Shown here: positions 63,188-64,000 of the stretch, piece after piece
Numbering within the stretch: the first letter of the stretch is position 1
Layout: every line of letters begins with the position of its first letter
From: Paractinoplanes bogorensis
GTDB lineage: Bacteria; Actinomycetota; Actinomycetes; Mycobacteriales; Micromonosporaceae
Reading direction: 5' to 3'
Assembly (NCBI RefSeq): GCF_018829635.1
Contig: NZ_JAHKKG010000012.1
Location: 186,001 to 250,000, forward strand
Length of the DNA: 64,000 bases
Translations under genes and position numbers: made by a program
Notes under the pieces: model-generated
What the model saw: the letters and a program-made list of their open reading frames with translations, nothing else
Told to the model about the DNA's origin: nothing
Database searches by the model: none

Positions 63188-64000
63188 CGAGTCCTCCTCA
63201 TGGGTTTGAACGCGTCCAGTGCGAGAGGAACGCGCAGGAGCCAGGTGCCGGCCAGGAACGCGGGCACGGCGGCGAGCATCGCGAGGGTCCGGCCTGCGGC
63301 GCCGGTCCCGGCCACGGCGACGACGGCCCAGGGCAGCAGGCCGAAGCAGGCGACCGAGAGCAGGGCGGCGGCCCGGGTGCCGCGGCCGAACGGGTGCAGC
63401 CCGGCCGACCGCCCGACCTGGATCAGCGGGAGCAGGTTGTTGGCCACCATCGAGCAGGCCAGCCCGATCGCCGCACCGAGCGCGCCGAGCCGGGGGATGA
63501 GCAGCACGTCGAGCACGACCGTGACGGTCAGCGCGACGAGCACGTTGACCAGGTTCCACGAGGTGCGGCCGGCCATCGCCAGCACCATGTCGACCATCCC
63601 GCAGCCGGTGGCGATCAGCATCGCGGCGGCCAGCACGGCCACCACCGGAACACCGTGGTCGGCGTAGCGCTCGCCGAACAGCCGCAGCCACACCGGGGCG
63701 AAGAAGATCACCAGCAGGTTGACCGGCCACGTGACCAGCACGAGCCAGCCGGTCGCGGTCTGATAGAGGTCGTTCGCGGTGCGCCGGTCGCCGACCGCCA
63801 GGGCCTCGGCCAGGCGGGGCTGCACCGACTGCGAGATGCCCTGGTTGGCGAACTGGATGAGCACCACGAACCGGCCCGCCACGGCGTAGACAGCCGCCGC
63901 CACCAGACCGCCGAACGCGGCCACGAGCAGCACGTCGATGCGCTGCAGGGCCAGCTGGGCCACGCTGGCCACGGCGCGCGGGCCGGTGAAACGCCAGAAG
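63184..64000 (-). CDS. Polysaccharide flippase (MVF/Wzx-like), 5' end beyond window
   Basis: The C-terminal ~270 residues of a multi-helix lipid-linked sugar exporter. The frame is open to the window edge (FWRFTGPRAVASVAQLALQR), so the true start lies outside; the GTG at 63972 is internal. About eight membrane segments are seen, with YAVAGRFVVLIQFANQGISQ and RLGALGAAIGLACSMVANNLL typical of the family. It heads an operon with the methyltransferase and GH26-like genes. Confidence 0.88.
   Translation of the reverse strand, partial: FWRFTGPRAVASVAQLALQRIDVLLVAAFGGLVAAAVYAVAGRFVVLIQFANQGISQSVQPRLAEALAVGDRRTANDLYQTATGWLVLVTWPVNLLVIFFAPVWLRLFGERYADHGVPVVAVLAAAMLIATGCGMVDMVLAMAGRTSWNLVNVLVALTVTVVLDVLLIPRLGALGAAIGLACSMVANNLLPLIQVGRSAGLHPFGRGTRAAALLSVACFGLLPWAVVAVAGTGAAGRTLAMLAAVPAFLAGTWLLRVPLALDAFKPMRRTR

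Overview
The window is very GC-rich, uses GTG and TTG starts freely, has many 4-nt stop/start overlaps and is full of CGTACG-type words. Its genes (guaB3, PerM-like protein, delta-type chorismate mutase, PspC kinases, M23/LCP wall proteins) are those of a high-GC actinobacterium. The overall feel is Micromonosporaceae (Actinoplanes/Micromonospora-like). That placement is an inference from gene content and composition, not from a marker-gene search. The stretch from chorismate mutase through pcrA, M23 peptidases, sucC-sucD, a PerM-like protein, purN and purH follows, as far as I recall, the order in Mycobacterium tuberculosis and Streptomyces, so most of the window is conserved chromosome.

Layout. 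1-9.6 kb: the 3' part of guaB, guaB3, an M1 aminopeptidase lipoprotein, an LCP wall ligase, two secreted subtilisins and guaA. 9.6-19.5 kb: a small PspC protein, two tandem double-Nudix genes, phosphatidylserine synthase, a HEAT-repeat protein, a phosphatidylserine decarboxylase with an extra methyltransferase-like N-terminal domain, and a divergent envelope-stress set (PspC/LiaF-like protein, PspC histidine kinase, LuxR-type regulator). 19.7-25.2 kb: a complete five-gene oligopeptide ABC transporter. 25.2-28.5 kb: a large NACHT NTPase. 28.5-38.5 kb: chorismate mutase, 5'-nucleotidase, pcrA, two M23 peptidases with structured leaders, a stand-alone B12-binding mutase subunit, and sucC-sucD. 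38.6-47.3 kb: PerM-like protein, a DUF4190-like protein, purN-purH, a pentapeptide-repeat protein, malate dehydrogenase, a metallo-hydrolase, a membrane protein and isocitrate dehydrogenase.

47.6-64 kb is more accessory: a deoR-galT-traR operon, then a surface-polysaccharide region with a GT2 glycosyltransferase, a sulfotransferase, a WecG/TagA transferase, two giant secreted paralogs (NHL propeller, fibronectin III, CshA-type and OmpA-like domains), a VOC protein, a GH26-like lipoprotein, a methyltransferase and a polysaccharide flippase cut by the window end.

Themes: purine synthesis (guaB, guaB3, guaA, purN, purH), TCA enzymes (sucCD, mdh, icd), phospholipid synthesis, and the cell envelope. 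The observations that most merit checking are the tandem propeller-FnIII-OmpA proteins, the methyltransferase-decarboxylase fusion, two structured mRNA leaders on the M23 genes, putative DnaA-box pairs beside pcrA and near icd, tandem 34-bp repeats overlapping the pcrA stop codon, and a recurring leaderless-promoter layout. No insertion sequence, CRISPR array, rRNA or tRNA gene was recognised by eye.
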